From: an uncultured Thermoleophilia bacterium
GTDB taxonomy: Bacteria > Actinomycetota > Thermoleophilia > Miltoncostaeales > Miltoncostaeaceae
Assembly: GCA_947258365.1 (NCBI GenBank)
Contig: CAMYIK010000008.1
Location: forward strand, 1 to 32,923
Direction of reading: 5' to 3'
Length of the DNA: 32,923 bases
Shown here: positions 1 to 8,044 of the stretch, piece after piece
How positions within the stretch are numbered: the stretch's first letter is position 1
How the letters are laid out: each line of letters opens with the position of its first letter
Translations under genes and position numbers: made by a program
The notes under the pieces: model-generated
What the model was told of the DNA's origin: nothing
Databases searched by the model: none
The model's input: only the letters and a program-made list of their open reading frames with translations

Positions 1-1
1 G

Positions 2-1669
2 AGCCGTCACCGAGTTCTTGCCTATCGCCGCGCAACCGAGCGGATCCTCGATCTCGACCGCTCCTTCGCGCAGCTTGCCCTCGATGGCCGGGCGGTCGAC
101 CTCCCGGACGTGGGCACGACCATCCAAGCCAAGACCGTGGAATTGGTCGAGACCGGCGACATCGCTGCGCTGGCGAAGTTGCGAGCGCGGCTGCCGGAAG
201 GCCTCGCCGACATTGCCCGTCTTCGCGGACTTGGCCCAAAGCGAGCCCGATTGCTCTGGGACGAGGCCGAAATCGGCGACATCGCGTCGCTTCGCGAGGC
301 GCTTGCGGCGGGGCGGCTGTCCGACGTTCCGGGACTTGGCGCCAAGACGCTCGCGGGGATCGCCGCCCAGCTCGCGGAGCCCGAGGAGTTCGCCGGGCCG
401 CCAAGGGTGGCCATCGGTCGCGCGCTTCCGCTGGCTGAGCGCCTGGCCGCGGACCTGGCCGCGGTTCCGGGCGTCCAGCGAATTGAAATCGCGGGAGGGC
501 TGAGGCGTGGATCCGAGAGCGTCCACGACATCGACCTGGCGGCCGCGACCACCGACGCAGGGTGCCTCGCGCGGGCGCTCGCAGGGCACGAAGCCGTCAG
601 TCGCGTGGTCTCTGAAGGTGAACATCGAGTGGTCGCGGAGACGCACTCCGCGGTGCTCATCGAACTTCGTTCAGGCCCTCCGGAGTCCTTCGGAAACCTG
701 TTGCAGCACCTCACGGGCTCGGCAGCCCACAACACTCGCCTCCGAGAGCGCGCGGTAAAGATGGGGCTCTCGGTTAGTGAGCATGGCATCACCGATGCCA
801 CCGGTGCCGAGCTGACCCATCGGACCGAAGCCGAGGTTTACGCCGCCCTTGGTCTGGCGGAAATCCCGGCAGAGCTGCGCGAGGATGCTGATGAGTTCCG
901 CCTCGCCGAGGATGGGGATATTCCTGAGCTGGTGACCGGCGCGGATCTGCGTGGCGAGCTCCATTCGCACACCGACTGGAGCGACGGACGCGCAACCCTG
1001 GAGGAGATGATCGATGCCGCACGCGCCCGGGAGTACGAGTACCTCGTCATCACCGACCACTCGCCGCGTCAGGCCCAAGCTCGGGGTCTCGATGTGGAAC
1101 GCCTCCGCCGCCAAAACGACGTCGTGCGAGCGGCCGCTGAGGGCTTGGACGATCTGATCCTGGCGCACGGGACCGAAGTCGACGTACTTCCCAATGGTGG
1201 CCTGGACTTCCCCGACGACGTATTGGCGGAGCTCGAATTCGTCGTAGCGAGTCCCCATTCCGGCTTTGAGCAGCCGGCGGAAAAGTTCACCGGTCGTCTG
1301 ATCGAGGCCGCCGAGAATCCCTATGTGGACGTCATCGGGCATCCGACAGGCCGCATGCTGAACTCCCGCCGGCACAGCGCTGTCGATCTGGATGCTCTCG
1401 TCGAGGCAGCGGTACGGACCGGCACGGCGCTCGAGATCAATTCGCAACCTCGTCGGCTGGACCTTGACGCGCGTATGGCAAGGCGGGCGCGCGACGCGGG
1501 CGCGATGCTCAGCATCGACGCCGACGCGCACTCGCCAACTGCGCTTGATTTCCGCCGGTTCGGTGTTCTGGTGGCGCGCCGCGCCGGTCTCGGTCCGGAG
1601 CAGATCCTGAACACCCGGCCGTGGGCGCAGATTGCCGAGCGTCGCGCTCGGCGCATCGCCGACGCCTAG
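2..1669 (+). CDS. polX: DNA polymerase/3'-5' exonuclease PolX family (Pol X + PHP domain), 5' end cut by window edge
   Basis: ORF 110..1669 stays open upstream to base 2 (SRHRVLAYRRATERILDLDRSFAQLALDGRAVDLPDVGTTIQ...), typical PolX N-terminus. HhH motifs, GGLRRGSESVHDIDL, PPESFGNLLQHLTGSAAHN, and PHP motifs GELHSHTDWSDG, ITDHS, GTEVDVLPNGGLDFPD, HPTGRMLNSRR, DADAHS. Confidence 0.93.
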   Translation, partial: SRHRVLAYRRATERILDLDRSFAQLALDGRAVDLPDVGTTIQAKTVELVETGDIAALAKLRARLPEGLADIARLRGLGPKRARLLWDEAEIGDIASLREALAAGRLSDVPGLGAKTLAGIAAQLAEPEEFAGPPRVAIGRALPLAERLAADLAAVPGVQRIEIAGGLRRGSESVHDIDLAAATTDAGCLARALAGHEAVSRVVSEGEHRVVAETHSAVLIELRSGPPESFGNLLQHLTGSAAHNTRLRERAVKMGLSVSEHGITDATGAELTHRTEAEVYAALGLAEIPAELREDADEFRLAEDGDIPELVTGADLRGELHSHTDWSDGRATLEEMIDAARAREYEYLVITDHSPRQAQARGLDVERLRRQNDVVRAAAEGLDDLILAHGTEVDVLPNGGLDFPDDVLAELEFVVASPHSGFEQPAEKFTGRLIEAAENPYVDVIGHPTGRMLNSRRHSAVDLDALVEAAVRTGTALEINSQPRRLDLDARMARRARDAGAMLSIDADAHSPTALDFRRFGVLVARRAGLGPEQILNTRPWAQIAERRARRIADA

Positions 1670-2412
1670 TGCTCCGCGGCAATCAGGAGCTCCTGAAGGG
1701 CATCACGCACGCCCTCGGCCCCGTCGACAGACGCGTCGGCGAGCTCCGCTACATCGGGGTGGACCTCCGCGCTTCGGGCCAAGATGCACGCCGCATGGGC
1801 CAGTTCTCCCTCGCGGCGCATCTCACGCATCTCCCGCCAGGCGTCCGCGTCGGTGCGGTCGTCGCCGAAGTAGATCGCGACGCTCACGTTGGCATCAGAA
1901 AGCAGCGCCCGCGCCGCCGTGCCCTTGTCCACCCGCACCGGTGGGCGCACCTCGAGTACTCGCCGGCCCCAGCCGGCCATGAGTCCGGCTTGGATCGCCG
2001 AGGCCAATACCTCGTTTTCGAGCAGATCTCGCGCCAGCTCCTGGTTCGGTGCGTTCCGGTAGTGAAAGCTCAGCGTCGGTCCCTTGTCCTCCAGGGAGAT
2101 CCCCGCACCGCTCAGGGAATCCGCCTTCGACCAGTGAGCGGAGAACTGCTTGACGGCCTCGAGGAACGGCACGGCTTCGGCGGCGATCTCGATGACCGCG
2201 CCCTGGCGAAGCTGCATCCCGTGGTTCATCCCGGCGGGAAGATGGGGCATCCCGACCATGCGATCGAGGTCCTCCGGCGAGCGGCCGGTGACGAAGCCCA
2301 CCAGCGCGAAGCGTTCCGCGGCGGCCTCGAGCAGCGGGCGGACGCCCGCCAGCAGCTGCGCATCCGCGGCACGCGGCACGATGGGCGCCAACGTGCCATC
2401 GACATCGAACAG
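1666..2412 (-). CDS. otsB: Trehalose-phosphatase (HAD superfamily, OtsB-like); 5' end uncertain
   Basis: Frame reads LLFDVDGTLAPIVPRAADAQ... VGFVTGRSPEDLDRMVG... GMNHGMQL... VRPPVRVDKGTAARAL... IYFGDDRTDADAWR. The TTG start at 2391 falls inside the DVDGT motif. CTG at 2410-2412 is the nearest near-cognate start that keeps the motif. Confidence 0.85.
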   Translation of the reverse strand: MFDVDGTLAPIVPRAADAQLLAGVRPLLEAAAERFALVGFVTGRSPEDLDRMVGMPHLPAGMNHGMQLRQGAVIEIAAEAVPFLEAVKQFSAHWSKADSLSGAGISLEDKGPTLSFHYRNAPNQELARDLLENEVLASAIQAGLMAGWGRRVLEVRPPVRVDKGTAARALLSDANVSVAIYFGDDRTDADAWREMREMRREGELAHAACILARSAEVHPDVAELADASVDGAEGVRDALQELLIAAEH

Positions 2413-2460
2413 GAGCGCCGCCCGCTGAGGGTGTGCGTCTCCACGGCTGGAGGCAGTGGC

Positions 2461-3246
2461 ATGAACTCCGACGCTAGCAGCGCCGTCGCCGATCGATCCA
2501 CGCTGCCGGCGCTGATCGCTGTCGGTCTGATCGCGGGTTTGACCGCCTCGATCTTCGGGGTTGGAGGCGGCATCGTCATGGTGCCGTTGCTTATCGGGCT
2601 GCTGAGCTACGAAGCGAAGGCCGCGACCGCCACGTCACTCGCCGCGATCATCTTCACCGCGACTGTGGGTACCGCCACCCACGGGGCTCTCGGCAACGTC
2701 GACTGGGATCGCGGCCTGCTGATCGGAGTTCCGGCAATGCTCGGAGTGACGATCGGCGTGAGGGTCAAGGATCGGATTTCCTCACGCGCACTCACTTTCG
2801 GGTTCGCCGGTCTGATGGTACTGATCGCCCTGCGGCTGGCGCTCGGGACAGACGCCGACCCCGTCGACGTCTCGCTTCCGCTGGAGGTGGCGTTGGTCAT
2901 CACGCTCGGCATCGCGGCGGGCATCGCCGCCGGGTTGTTCGGCGTAGGCGGAGGGATCGTCTTCGTTCCTACGCTCGTGATCGTGCTCGGGATGGAGCAG
3001 CTGGGGGCGGAGGCGACGTCGTTGCTCGCGATCATTCCCGTGGCTTTGCTCGGTTCCTGGCAGAACTCCAAGCGGGGCAATGTGCGGTGGAATGACGCCA
3101 CCCTGATCGGAGCCGTATCGGTCGTAACGGCGATCGGCGGCGCCTTCATCGCCGATGTCGCTCCCGAGACCGCGCTCCAGGTCGGCTTCGCGGTTCTCCT
3201 GGTCGCCACCGCGGCTCAGCTCGCACTCCGCGCGCGGCGGGCCTAG
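2461..3246 (+). CDS. Sulfite exporter TauE/SafE family membrane permease
   Basis: ATG at 2461 with GGAGG 7 nt upstream (2449-2453). Duplicated glycine-rich motif GLTASIFGVGGGIVMVPLL / GIAAGLFGVGGGIVFVPTL, multiple TM segments. The ORF-track start at 1621 is an unrelated upstream extension. Confidence 0.92.
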   Translation: MNSDASSAVADRSTLPALIAVGLIAGLTASIFGVGGGIVMVPLLIGLLSYEAKAATATSLAAIIFTATVGTATHGALGNVDWDRGLLIGVPAMLGVTIGVRVKDRISSRALTFGFAGLMVLIALRLALGTDADPVDVSLPLEVALVITLGIAAGIAAGLFGVGGGIVFVPTLVIVLGMEQLGAEATSLLAIIPVALLGSWQNSKRGNVRWNDATLIGAVSVVTAIGGAFIADVAPETALQVGFAVLLVATAAQLALRARRA

Positions 3247-3265
3247 GACGCGTTCGGTGCCCCTC

Positions 3266-3271
3266 TAGGCT
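3266..3271 (+). promoter_or_regulatory. Candidate -10 element TAGGCT, 7 nt before the ATG at 3279
   Basis: ctcTAGGCTggggagcATG. Confidence 0.4.
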
Positions 3272-3278
3272 GGGGAGC

Positions 3279-4490
3279 ATGTTCGAAGGACTCTTCTTCG
3301 CGCTGCGCGGCCAGGGCGTCCCCGTCGCAATGGACGAGTGGCTCGGTCTCCAGGATGCCCTCGAGAGGGGGCTGACCCACTCGAGTCTGGGGAACTTCTA
3401 TTTGGTGGCGCGATCGTTGCTGGTCAAGTCTGAGCGCCACTACGACTCCTATGACGTGGCCTTCGAGCAGTACTTCTCCGGCATCGACTCCTCGGGTGAG
3501 GCGATCGGCGATCAGGTCTGGGACTGGCTCGCGGACCGGCCGGAGGCGCTGCGCCTCACTCCTGAGCAGAAGGCTCGGCTCGATGCTCTGATAGAGCGTC
3601 TCGACATGGACGAGATCCGGCAGCGGATGGAGGAGAGGCTCCGGAACCAGGACGATGCGCATCGCGGTGGCAACCGGCACGTTGGCACCGGTGGCACGTC
3701 CCCTTTTGGTCATTCCGGTTACCACCCGGGCGGCTTCCGGATCGGCGGCCAGAGCGGAAACCGGACGGCGGTCCAGGTGGCCGGCGAGCGCAGATGGCGC
3801 GATTACCGAAGCGATGAGACGCTCGGGGTACGGGACTTCAGCATCGCGCTGCGCCGTCTGCGCCGGCTCAGCAGCCGCCTTGAAGGCCCTGAGACCGAAC
3901 TGGATGTCCAGGCGACGATCGACGCCACCGCTGAGGCCGGCGGCAGGTTGGAGCTGGCGTTCACGCGGCCTCGCAAGAACGCCGTCCGGGTGCTTCTGCT
4001 GTTAGACGTCGGAGGCTCGATGGACGATCACGTCGCCGTCTGCAACCAGCTGTTCTCCGCGGTACATCAGGCGAATCACTTCGCCGACCTCCAGGTGCGC
4101 TACTTCCACAACTGCGTCTACGATCGGCTCTACCGCCGCGCGGATATGGATCCCCGCAACCAGGAGCTGACCCTCGATCTGCTCGCGCAGCTGTCATCCG
4201 ACTACAAGCTGGTCGTGGTTGGAGACGCCTGCATGGCGCCAAGTGAGCTGTCCATGGTCGGCGGAGCGATCGACTACTACCAACACAACGACGAGCCGGG
4301 CTGGACATGGCTCGAGCGGCTGTCAGAGCACTTCACCCACAGCGCGTGGCTGAATCCGGTTCCGGAGGCCCAGTGGGGAACGGTGCATGGCGCGCGTACT
4401 CTCAACGCGGTGCGGCGGCTCTACGGCATGCATGAATTGTCCGTCGACGGTCTCGAGGCCGCCGCCGGTGACCTGATGGTGCGGCGCTAG
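3279..4490 (+). CDS. VWA domain-containing CoxE-like protein
   Basis: N-terminus MFEGLFFALRGQGVPVAMDEWLGLQDALERGL and VLLLLDVGGSMDDHVAVCNQLFSAVHQANHFADLQVRYFHNCVYDRLYR, typical of the VWA family usually paired with MoxR ATPases. Confidence 0.88.
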   Translation: MFEGLFFALRGQGVPVAMDEWLGLQDALERGLTHSSLGNFYLVARSLLVKSERHYDSYDVAFEQYFSGIDSSGEAIGDQVWDWLADRPEALRLTPEQKARLDALIERLDMDEIRQRMEERLRNQDDAHRGGNRHVGTGGTSPFGHSGYHPGGFRIGGQSGNRTAVQVAGERRWRDYRSDETLGVRDFSIALRRLRRLSSRLEGPETELDVQATIDATAEAGGRLELAFTRPRKNAVRVLLLLDVGGSMDDHVAVCNQLFSAVHQANHFADLQVRYFHNCVYDRLYRRADMDPRNQELTLDLLAQLSSDYKLVVVGDACMAPSELSMVGGAIDYYQHNDEPGWTWLERLSEHFTHSAWLNPVPEAQWGTVHGARTLNAVRRLYGMHELSVDGLEAAAGDLMVRR

Positions 4491-5437
4491 CCGACCGGCG
4501 AGGTCCGAAGCGCCGAGACCCAGGCGAGTTCCTGCTTAAGGCCCTCGCGGACTCCCGTCGTAGGACTCCAGCCAAGCGTCTCGCGTGCCCGCGTCGTGTC
4601 GGCACATGTGCGACGTACGTCTCCGCGTTGCACGTCGTGCCGCTCAAGCGGAATCTCCCGGCCGGCGAGGTCTTCGAGAGTGGCGATCACGTGCGACATC
4701 GTCGCCTCCTCACCGCCGCCGACGTTGTAGAGCGGCAGGGGGCGCTCGGTCTCGCCACAGCGCACGGTGGCATCAACGGCGTCGGCCACGTACGTGAAAT
4801 CGCGTGACTGGCCACCGTCGCCGTAGAGCGGGAAGACATCGCCTCCGTAAAGCGCTTCGCAGAGCTTTCGCATCGCCATGTCCGGGCGCTGACGTGGTCC
4901 ATAGACCGTGAAATACCTCAGGCCTACCTCGGACAGACCCAAGCCGCGGTAGATCCCGGCCAAATCCTCACAGGCACGCTTGGTCACGCCATAGGGCGAG
5001 CGCGGCATGGTCGGCGTCACGTCTTCGATCGTCGGATACTGCTCGGCGTCGCCATAGACGGACGAGGACGAGGCCCAAACCACCCGGCGGCAGCCATGCT
5101 CGAGTGCCGCGGCGAAGACTCGCTGGGTGGCGACGAGGTTGTCGGCGGTGTACTCGTCGAAGGCACCGAAGCTCTTCCTGACGCCAGCTTGTGCGGCCAG
5201 GTGGTAGACGACGTCGGCGTCTCGGACCAGTGGCGCGAGGTCGACGTCGACCAGGTCGGCCTCGACCATGTCGAACTTGTCCTCCAGCGCGAGCTGGGTG
5301 AGGTTCAGTTCCTTGTCGGGGCGGGGGTAGTAGTCGCGGAAGGCGTCGATCCCCACGACGCGGTGCCCATCGGCGATGAGCCGCTCGCAAAGATGCGAGC
5401 CGATGAAGCCGGCACAGCCGGTGACGAGTACATGCAT
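4487..5437 (-). CDS. NAD-dependent epimerase/dehydratase (UDP-glucuronate/UDP-glucose 4-epimerase-like, extended SDR)
   Basis: MHVLVTGCAGFIGSHLCERL, SSSSVYGD, SPYGVTKRACE, LRYFTVYGPRQRPDMAMRKL, GDGGQSRDFTYVADAVDA. Confidence 0.92.
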   Translation of the reverse strand: MHVLVTGCAGFIGSHLCERLIADGHRVVGIDAFRDYYPRPDKELNLTQLALEDKFDMVEADLVDVDLAPLVRDADVVYHLAAQAGVRKSFGAFDEYTADNLVATQRVFAAALEHGCRRVVWASSSSVYGDAEQYPTIEDVTPTMPRSPYGVTKRACEDLAGIYRGLGLSEVGLRYFTVYGPRQRPDMAMRKLCEALYGGDVFPLYGDGGQSRDFTYVADAVDATVRCGETERPLPLYNVGGGEEATMSHVIATLEDLAGREIPLERHDVQRGDVRRTCADTTRARETLGWSPTTGVREGLKQELAWVSALRTSPVG

Positions 5438-5443
5438 AGGGTC

Positions 5444-5449
5444 AGGTTA
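5444..5449 (-). promoter_or_regulatory. Candidate -10 element TAACCT, 6 nt before the epimerase ATG (5437)
   Basis: Reverse strand ggtcTAACCTgaccctATG. Confidence 0.4.
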
Positions 5450-5555
5450 GACCGGGTTTCGGGGTCCACGACTCGCCCTTCGAACAGATTCACCGAACAG
5501 TCGACCTGAGGGCCAGTCGACTCCCAGGTAGGATGCCGCGCCGGAGCGCGCCCTG

Positions 5556-6959
5556 ATGTCGACCGTTGATCACAGCCTGACAATTCGAACCAAGTTGCCG
5601 AGCGACGTCGGCACCTTCGGTCAAGTGATCGCTGCGATCGGCAACGCCGGCGGCGAGGTCGGTGGCGTCGACCTGGTCCGCGCCGGCCCAAGCACCGTGA
5701 CGCGCGACATCACCGTCCAGGTTGTGGACGAGGCCGCGGCGGACGCCGTTCAGAAGGCGATCGGCGCACTCCGGGGCGTCGAAGTCGAGCACTCGCACGA
5801 CCGCGTTTTCACCTGCCACGTCGGCGGCAAGGTCACCATGCGCAACCGGGTTCCGGTCGCGACACGGGACGATCTCGCCATGGCCTACACCCCAGGTGTG
5901 GCCCGTGTCTGCATGGCCATCCACGATGATCCCGAGAAGGTCTGGGACTACACCATCCGCGGCAACTCGGTGATGGTCGTCAGTGACGGCAGCTCCGTCG
6001 TCGGCCAAGGCGACCTGGGGGCCGAGGCCTCACTTCCGGCGGTCGAGGCGAAGTGCGTCTTCCTGCGCGAACTCGCCGGTGTCGACGCGTTTCCGCTGCC
6101 CATCATCGAGCGCGACCCCGACAAGATGGCCGACATCATTGCGCGCTGCAGCTCGGTGTTCGCGGGCATCCACCTCACCGATATCGCGGCCCCTCGCTGC
6201 TTCGAGCTGGCGACCAAGCTGCGCGAGCGCATCGACATTCCGGTGCTTCACGATGATCAGGAAGGCACGGCGGCAGCCCTGCTGGCGGCGCTTACCAACG
6301 GTCTCAGAATCGCCGGAAAGACTCTTGAGGAGAGCACGATCGTCGTCGCGGGCCTTGGCCCGGGCGGAATGTCGATTGTTCGCATTCTCATCGCCGCAGG
6401 CGTGGGCAAAAGCCTGATCGCATGTGATCGCCAAGGCGCGGTCACCTCAGAGCGCTCGGATCTCAGCGACCAGCTCGCCTGGGTGGCGGCAAATACCAAC
6501 CCCGAGGGCAAAAGCGGCGGCGCGGCAGCCTTGATCGAGGATGCCGACGCATTCATCGGCTTGTCCTCCTCAGGGATCCTCACCGCGGCCGACGTCCGGC
6601 GTATGGCGGAGAACCCGGTGGTGCTCGCACTCGCCATGCCCGACCCGGAGCTCCCGCCTTCCGACGCGCTCGAGGTTGCCGGCGTCTACGGTACCGGCCG
6701 GCCCGATTTGCCGAACCAGATCAACTCCGCGTTGGCCTATCCCGGTATCTGGCGCGGTGCGCTTGACTGCAGGGCGCGCCACCTGAACCAGGCCATGATC
6801 ATGGCCGCGGCCCGCGCGATCGCCGACACATGCGGCAGCGCCCTGAGCGAGGGCTACGTCGTGCCGTCGGTGTTGAACCCGGACTTGGTCGACGATGTGG
6901 CCAAGGCCGTGCGTACGACCGCTGAAGCGACAGGCGCCGCACGCGCCTGGTCCATGTAA
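5556..6959 (+). CDS. Malic enzyme family protein with N-terminal ACT-like domain
   Basis: N-terminal LTIRTKLPSDVGTFGQVIAAIGNAGGEVGGVDLV (ACT-like), then RDDLAMAYTPGVARVC, GVDAFPLPI, IHLTDIAAPRCFE, IPVLHDDQEGTAAALLAAL. Confidence 0.88.
   Translation: MSTVDHSLTIRTKLPSDVGTFGQVIAAIGNAGGEVGGVDLVRAGPSTVTRDITVQVVDEAAADAVQKAIGALRGVEVEHSHDRVFTCHVGGKVTMRNRVPVATRDDLAMAYTPGVARVCMAIHDDPEKVWDYTIRGNSVMVVSDGSSVVGQGDLGAEASLPAVEAKCVFLRELAGVDAFPLPIIERDPDKMADIIARCSSVFAGIHLTDIAAPRCFELATKLRERIDIPVLHDDQEGTAAALLAALTNGLRIAGKTLEESTIVVAGLGPGGMSIVRILIAAGVGKSLIACDRQGAVTSERSDLSDQLAWVAANTNPEGKSGGAAALIEDADAFIGLSSSGILTAADVRRMAENPVVLALAMPDPELPPSDALEVAGVYGTGRPDLPNQINSALAYPGIWRGALDCRARHLNQAMIMAAARAIADTCGSALSEGYVVPSVLNPDLVDDVAKAVRTTAEATGAARAWSM
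6933..6958 (+). repeat. Direct repeat copy 1 (26 bp), last codons of the malic enzyme gene
   Basis: ggcgccgcacgcgcctggtccatgta, identical to 7006-7031. Confidence 0.95.
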
Positions 6960-7005
6960 AGCCCTCAGCGTGCGCGCCTGCGCTCGCCGATCGGACTTCA
7001 CATGG

Positions 7006-7031
7006 GGCGCCGCACGCGCCTGGTCCATGTA
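7006..7031 (+). repeat. Direct repeat copy 2 (26 bp), intergenic
   Basis: ggcgccgcacgcgcctggtccatgta, identical to 6933-6958; copy starts are 73 bp apart. Confidence 0.95.
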
Positions 7032-7042
7032 GCCCCGCGGGC

Positions 7043-7825
7043 TTAAGCGACCAGAACCCGCCGCATGCGGCGCAGTGGGATCGGGAAGATCACCACGACC
7101 ACGAGCATCAGCACCAATACGTGGAGTCCGGTGAAAGCGCCGACCTCGCCCGTGGTCGAATCGCGTACCGCCTCAACCAGGTGCGAGAGCGGCAGACACC
7201 ACCCGATGATCTGCGCCCAGCGCGGCAGCTCGTCAAACGGGAAGAAGACCCCACCGAACAGGAACATCGGGGTAAGGACTCCGGTGAAGAAGATATTGAA
7301 GTGCTCGATGCTGCTGACGAACGCTGTGTAGGCCATCCCGAGCGCCGCGAAAGTCAGTCCGCCAAGCAACATCACCGGCAACGCGAGCACCACCCAGAGC
7401 GAGCTCACCAGGCCGAAGGCGGCCATCACGATCAAGAACACGGTCCCGTAGATCAGGCCGCGAGTGGCGCCCCAGAGGTACTCACCCACGACGACGTCCT
7501 CGACCTCGAGCGGTGTCGTGATGATCGCCTCGGTCACGTGCCTCACGTGGATCCGTACGAAGGCGTTGTACGTGGTCTCGAGGATCGCGCCGAACATCAC
7601 CGTCGAGGCAGCCACGCCGGGGGCGATGAACTCGACGTAGTCGACACCGCGCACGCTCGACAGGTACGCCCCGAGGCCGAGTCCCATGATGCTCAGATAG
7701 GCGACGCTCTCGATGAAGCGAGGTATCAGCGTCACGAAGATCGTCTTGCGAGCGATCGTGGCGTTGCGCTGCCACATGCGGAGCGCACCCACGGGAGAGA
7801 ATCGGTAAACGCCGAGCATCTGCAT
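7043..7825 (-). CDS. ABC-2 type transporter permease
   Basis: MQMLGVYRFSPVGALRMWQRNATIARKTIFVTLIPRFIESVAYLSIMGLGLGAYL... GVFFPFDELPRWAQIIGWCLPLSHLVEAVRD (ABC-2/NodJ-like pattern). The ORF-track start at 8071 adds a non-homologous-looking stretch. Confidence 0.88.
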   Translation of the reverse strand: MQMLGVYRFSPVGALRMWQRNATIARKTIFVTLIPRFIESVAYLSIMGLGLGAYLSSVRGVDYVEFIAPGVAASTVMFGAILETTYNAFVRIHVRHVTEAIITTPLEVEDVVVGEYLWGATRGLIYGTVFLIVMAAFGLVSSLWVVLALPVMLLGGLTFAALGMAYTAFVSSIEHFNIFFTGVLTPMFLFGGVFFPFDELPRWAQIIGWCLPLSHLVEAVRDSTTGEVGAFTGLHVLVLMLVVVVIFPIPLRRMRRVLVA

Positions 7826-8044
7826 GCGAACGCTACCGACCTTACGAGGGCGGCCGTCGGTCAGGAATTGCCCGTGGGGCGCGTGAGCTCGCGAATCGTC
7901 CGGCCGTCGGAACAGGAACGGTCCTTTGGGATGACGGCCGACGCGTGGGGGCAGGCAAGGCTGGACGCAGTCACCACCGGTTGAGGAACGATCCATGTCG
8001 ACGGCAACCACCCCCGACCCGGCGAGTGTGCACGGCGGGTCCGG

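Noticed and set aside
1621-2460. ORF-track N-terminal extension making a 541-aa TauE protein
   Set aside because: The first about 280 codons are antisense to otsB. ATG 2461 with GGAGG is the credible start.
7031-7043. AGCCC-CGC-GGGCT mini-hairpin between the malic enzyme and permease genes
   Set aside because: Only a 5-bp stem and 3-nt loop with no T-tract; not enough to call a terminator.
7121-7984. 287-aa plus-strand ORF over the permease
   Set aside because: Antisense shadow ORF with charged low-complexity sequence; the TM-rich minus-strand permease is convincing.
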